Below, piece after piece: positions 62,029-64,000 of a DNA stretch of 64,000 nucleotides. Each line of letters opens with the position of its first letter. The stretch's first letter is position 1. The stretch is from Oricola indica. Its GTDB lineage: Bacteria; Pseudomonadota; Alphaproteobacteria; Rhizobiales; Rhizobiaceae. The stretch covers positions 527,674 through 591,673 of the forward strand of contig NZ_JAINFJ010000003.1 in assembly GCF_019966595.1 (NCBI RefSeq), in the 5' to 3' direction. The notes beneath the pieces were generated by a model that was given only the letters and a program-made list of their open reading frames with translations, ran no database searches and was not told the origin of the DNA. Both the position numbers and the translations under genes were made by a program.

Positions 62029-62459
62029 GCATTATCGTCACCGATGACGGTTTCCGTCCGGACGATCTTGAGACCGGCGGGGCGCGCCGTTTGTCGCTGG
62101 ATGCAATGCGGGAAACGAATGGTGGGGGCGATATCGCGCTCGATATCCCCAACGATGTCGATCCGAACGAGGTTTCCGCATATTTCGATCGCGTCTCCGC
62201 GATCGTCATCCCGTTTCCGTCCTTTGCGGACGGGCGCGGATTTTCGCTGGCCCGGCAGTTGCGGCAGGCGGGATATACCGGGCGGTTGCGTGCCAGCGGC
62301 CATGTCATTGCCGACCAGTATGCCCATGCCCGCCGCGTCGGCTTCGACGAGGTGGAAATCGGCGAGGAACTGGCCGCGCGCCAGCCGGAAGCGCAATGGC
62401 GGTCGCGCGCGGACTGGCGCGCCCATGACTATCAAAAGCGTTTGCAGGCAACTGCCTGA
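62025..62459 (+). CDS. DUF934 family protein
   Basis: 144 residues, overlapping the cysH stop by four bases (ATGA). The N-terminal half and the FPSFADGRGFSLARQLRQAG block match DUF934, which is found almost only next to sulfite reductase genes. Probably a partner or accessory for CysI or CysH. No cofactor motif is visible. Confidence 0.9.
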   Translation: MSIIVTDDGFRPDDLETGGARRLSLDAMRETNGGGDIALDIPNDVDPNEVSAYFDRVSAIVIPFPSFADGRGFSLARQLRQAGYTGRLRASGHVIADQYAHARRVGFDEVEIGEELAARQPEAQWRSRADWRAHDYQKRLQATA

Positions 62460-62483
62460 AGGGTTTAACAGGACAATCGAACC

Positions 62484-63338
62484 ATGAACGACCTGCCGTC
62501 AATCAAAGAGACGGGAACGCCCGTGAACATTGCCACGCCCCTGCCCGACGGCCAGACCGTCACCGAAGTCAAGCACTGGACGGACAAGCTGTTTTCGTTT
62601 CGGCTGACGCGACCGCAGAGTCTGCGCTTCCGCTCCGGCGAGTTCGTGATGATCGGACTGATGGGCGATCCTGTCGGCGACAAGCCTGCCAAGCCGATCC
62701 TGCGGGCCTATTCCATCGCGTCTCCGTCCTGGGACGAGGAACTGGAGTTCTATTCCATCGCGGTGCCGGACGGCCCGCTGACCTCGAAGCTTGTTCACAT
62801 CAAGCCGGGCGATCAGGTGATCCTCAAGACCAAGCCCGTCGGAACGCTGGTCGTCGATGCGCTACTGCCGGGCAAGCGTCTCTACATGATCGCCACCGGC
62901 ACGGGCATCGCGCCCTTTGCCTCGCTGATCCGCGATCCGGAAGTCTACGAGAAATTCGACCAGGTGATCCTGACCCATACCTGCCGCCATGTTGCCGAAC
63001 TGGATTACGGTCGCGAACTGGTCGAGAACCTCATCAACGACCCGCTGATCGGCGAAATGGTGAATGGCAAGCTCGTCTACTACCCGACGACAACGCGCGA
63101 AGAGTCGCCGAAGATGGGCCGCATCACCGACAAGATCCGCTCCGGCGAATTGTTCACCGATCTCGGCCTGCCCGCATGGGACAAGGAAACCGACCGGGTG
63201 ATGATCTGCGGGTCCGTGGGCCTCAACCTGGAAATCAAGGAACTGTGCGAAGCCGCCGGCATGGAAGAAGGCGCCAATTCCAAACCGGGACATTTCGTGT
63301 TGGAAAAGAGCTTCGTCGGCGAAGGCGGGATTCTCTAA
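62484..63338 (+). CDS. fpr: Ferredoxin-NADP reductase
   Basis: 284 residues, an FAD enzyme of the bacterial FNR type: RAYSIASPSWDEELEFYSI (FAD contact), ATGTGIAPFASLIRDPE (NADP), and a C-terminal VLEKSFVGEGGIL. Its place at the end of the cys operon suggests it delivers electrons through ferredoxin to CysI. The gene starts 24 bases after the DUF934 gene. Confidence 0.93.
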   Translation: MNDLPSIKETGTPVNIATPLPDGQTVTEVKHWTDKLFSFRLTRPQSLRFRSGEFVMIGLMGDPVGDKPAKPILRAYSIASPSWDEELEFYSIAVPDGPLTSKLVHIKPGDQVILKTKPVGTLVVDALLPGKRLYMIATGTGIAPFASLIRDPEVYEKFDQVILTHTCRHVAELDYGRELVENLINDPLIGEMVNGKLVYYPTTTREESPKMGRITDKIRSGELFTDLGLPAWDKETDRVMICGSVGLNLEIKELCEAAGMEEGANSKPGHFVLEKSFVGEGGIL

Positions 63339-63375
63339 GGTTTGTCCTTGGGGGAAGGACCGTGGCAGGTGACTA

Positions 63376-63939
63376 TTAGTTATCGTCCTTGCTCGGATGC
63401 TCCGCCAGCTTCCTTTTTTCGATCTCACTATTAACATCGATCACTATCCAAGATTTCTGACCCTCAGAAAACTCGAAATAGTATGTTCGACCGAGCATTG
63501 TTGAGTTCGAAATTTGATCCGAAAGGCGATCACCTTCTTCCATTGAATGGTGTTCAGCAAGCATCCCAAAAATCTCATCGAGCATTGTGGAGTAGGTTTC
63601 GTGATCGACTCCCTCGGGGAACACAAACTTTATTTGCTCCCCATCTCTCGTCGCCGACTGAACGGAAAATAGTAGTGACCGGCGCAGAGGTCTCTGCTCT
63701 AGCGTAGATCCATATATCTTTTCCAAAAGTTTAACGAGAGCTCTCTTTAAAACAGAATAGTGGTCTTTGCCCGCTTCACTCAGAAATGCATCTAAATACG
63801 GGCGAAGAATGTAGACCGCTATTAGTGTTGGTATAGCCCATTCAAAAGCTGCATACAGCCCAATTGGTCGTTTTTCAGACCCTATATGCAAGCCACTCAA
63901 ACTTGCTTCACCTATGAATTCGTTAGGGTCAAAACCCAA
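63376..63939 (-). CDS. AT-rich orphan membrane protein
   Basis: 187 residues, not recognised. One hydrophobic segment near residue 30 (LYAAFEWAIPTLIAVYILRP) is followed by a soluble part with basic and acidic helices (SVLKRALVKLLEKIYG) and a C-terminal part ending YYFEFSEGQKSWIVIDVN. GC content is low: in bases 63421-63480 only 22 of 60 are G or C, against roughly 60 percent or more elsewhere. The composition implies horizontal transfer. Its position at the window end leaves open whether it is one gene of a longer island. Confidence 0.7.
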   Translation of the reverse strand: MGFDPNEFIGEASLSGLHIGSEKRPIGLYAAFEWAIPTLIAVYILRPYLDAFLSEAGKDHYSVLKRALVKLLEKIYGSTLEQRPLRRSLLFSVQSATRDGEQIKFVFPEGVDHETYSTMLDEIFGMLAEHHSMEEGDRLSDQISNSTMLGRTYYFEFSEGQKSWIVIDVNSEIEKRKLAEHPSKDDN

Positions 63940-64000
63940 TCAGCCTGTTGAGTGAACGACGCAAATCAGATTCAGAGCTTCTGGAAGTCCGTCTGGAGGT

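Overview
The window reads as a chromosomal segment of a high-GC alphaproteobacterium, most likely of the order Hyphomicrobiales (Rhizobiales). The reasons are a C4-type 5-aminolevulinate synthase, a cysG-DUF2849-cysI-cysH-DUF934-fpr sulfate-assimilation operon, the orders dsbA-smc-ppdK and dnaG-rpoD, a trxB-lysR pair of the LsrB/VtlR kind, and several families I know mainly from rhizobia and relatives (DUF930, DUF2849, DUF2161). I saw no rRNA, tRNA, CRISPR array, insertion sequence or prophage. The species cannot be named from the sequence alone.

Layout. 1-6.1 kb: a tightly packed minus-strand purine-catabolism operon, puuE-allA-xdhA-xdhB-uraD-uraH, most junctions being 4-base start/stop overlaps. 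6.1-9.1 kb: biotin transporter bioY with its terminator, a metallo-beta-lactamase-fold hydrolase, a DUF1499 protein and a small orphan protein. 9.1-16.2 kb: ppdK, smc and a periplasmic DsbA-like protein. 16.3-19.6 kb: yjbQ, two LysE-type exporters, ung and a hypothetical gene. 19.7-22.8 kb: an unusual alanine-repeat protein of unknown function, a small membrane protein and a DUF930 protein. 22.9-27.7 kb: a thiol-disulfide protein, rpoD and dnaG. 27.7-37.4 kb: two single-domain PilZ proteins, lrgAB, yqeY, carA, an MscS channel, a PD-(D/E)XK-like DUF2161 protein, a zinc protease and a membrane-anchored LytTR regulator. 37.6-46.3 kb: carB, an MFS transporter, an unknown gene with a DUF2235 hydrolase, greA, and a FkbM-like methyltransferase. 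46.3-50.6 kb: lrp/asnC, trxB, lysR, a small-RNA gene and two exported or membrane proteins. 50.6-56.4 kb: ettA, a sulfatase-fold membrane protein, an alpha/beta hydrolase, a DUF808 protein and a cytochrome c. 56.4-63.3 kb: hemA, divergent from the sulfate-assimilation operon. 63.4 kb to the end: an AT-rich orphan gene that may mark the edge of a foreign segment.

How genes work together. The first operon carries xanthine to urate and 5-hydroxyisourate through allantoin to ureidoglycolate, but uricase and the Xdh maturation factor XdhC are not in the window. carA and carB are unlinked but together encode carbamoyl-phosphate synthetase. The 58-63 kb operon makes siroheme, the sulfite and APS reductases, and a ferredoxin-NADP reductase that could feed them electrons.

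Most striking is an RNA locus just downstream of lysR (about 49028-49160): three consecutive hairpins, each displaying the same 11-base loop with the anti-Shine-Dalgarno core CCTCCTCCC, the last hairpin doubling as a Rho-independent terminator. A promoter and a perfect 13-base T-N11-A palindrome (a LysR-type operator) precede it. The loops match the CcsR/cuckoo class of small RNAs, while the position matches the AbcR (alpha-r15) locus of rhizobia. Other regulatory signals are a perfect FNR/FixK box before hemA and a promoter plus terminator-like hairpin in the greA leader that resembles the E. coli GraL arrangement.
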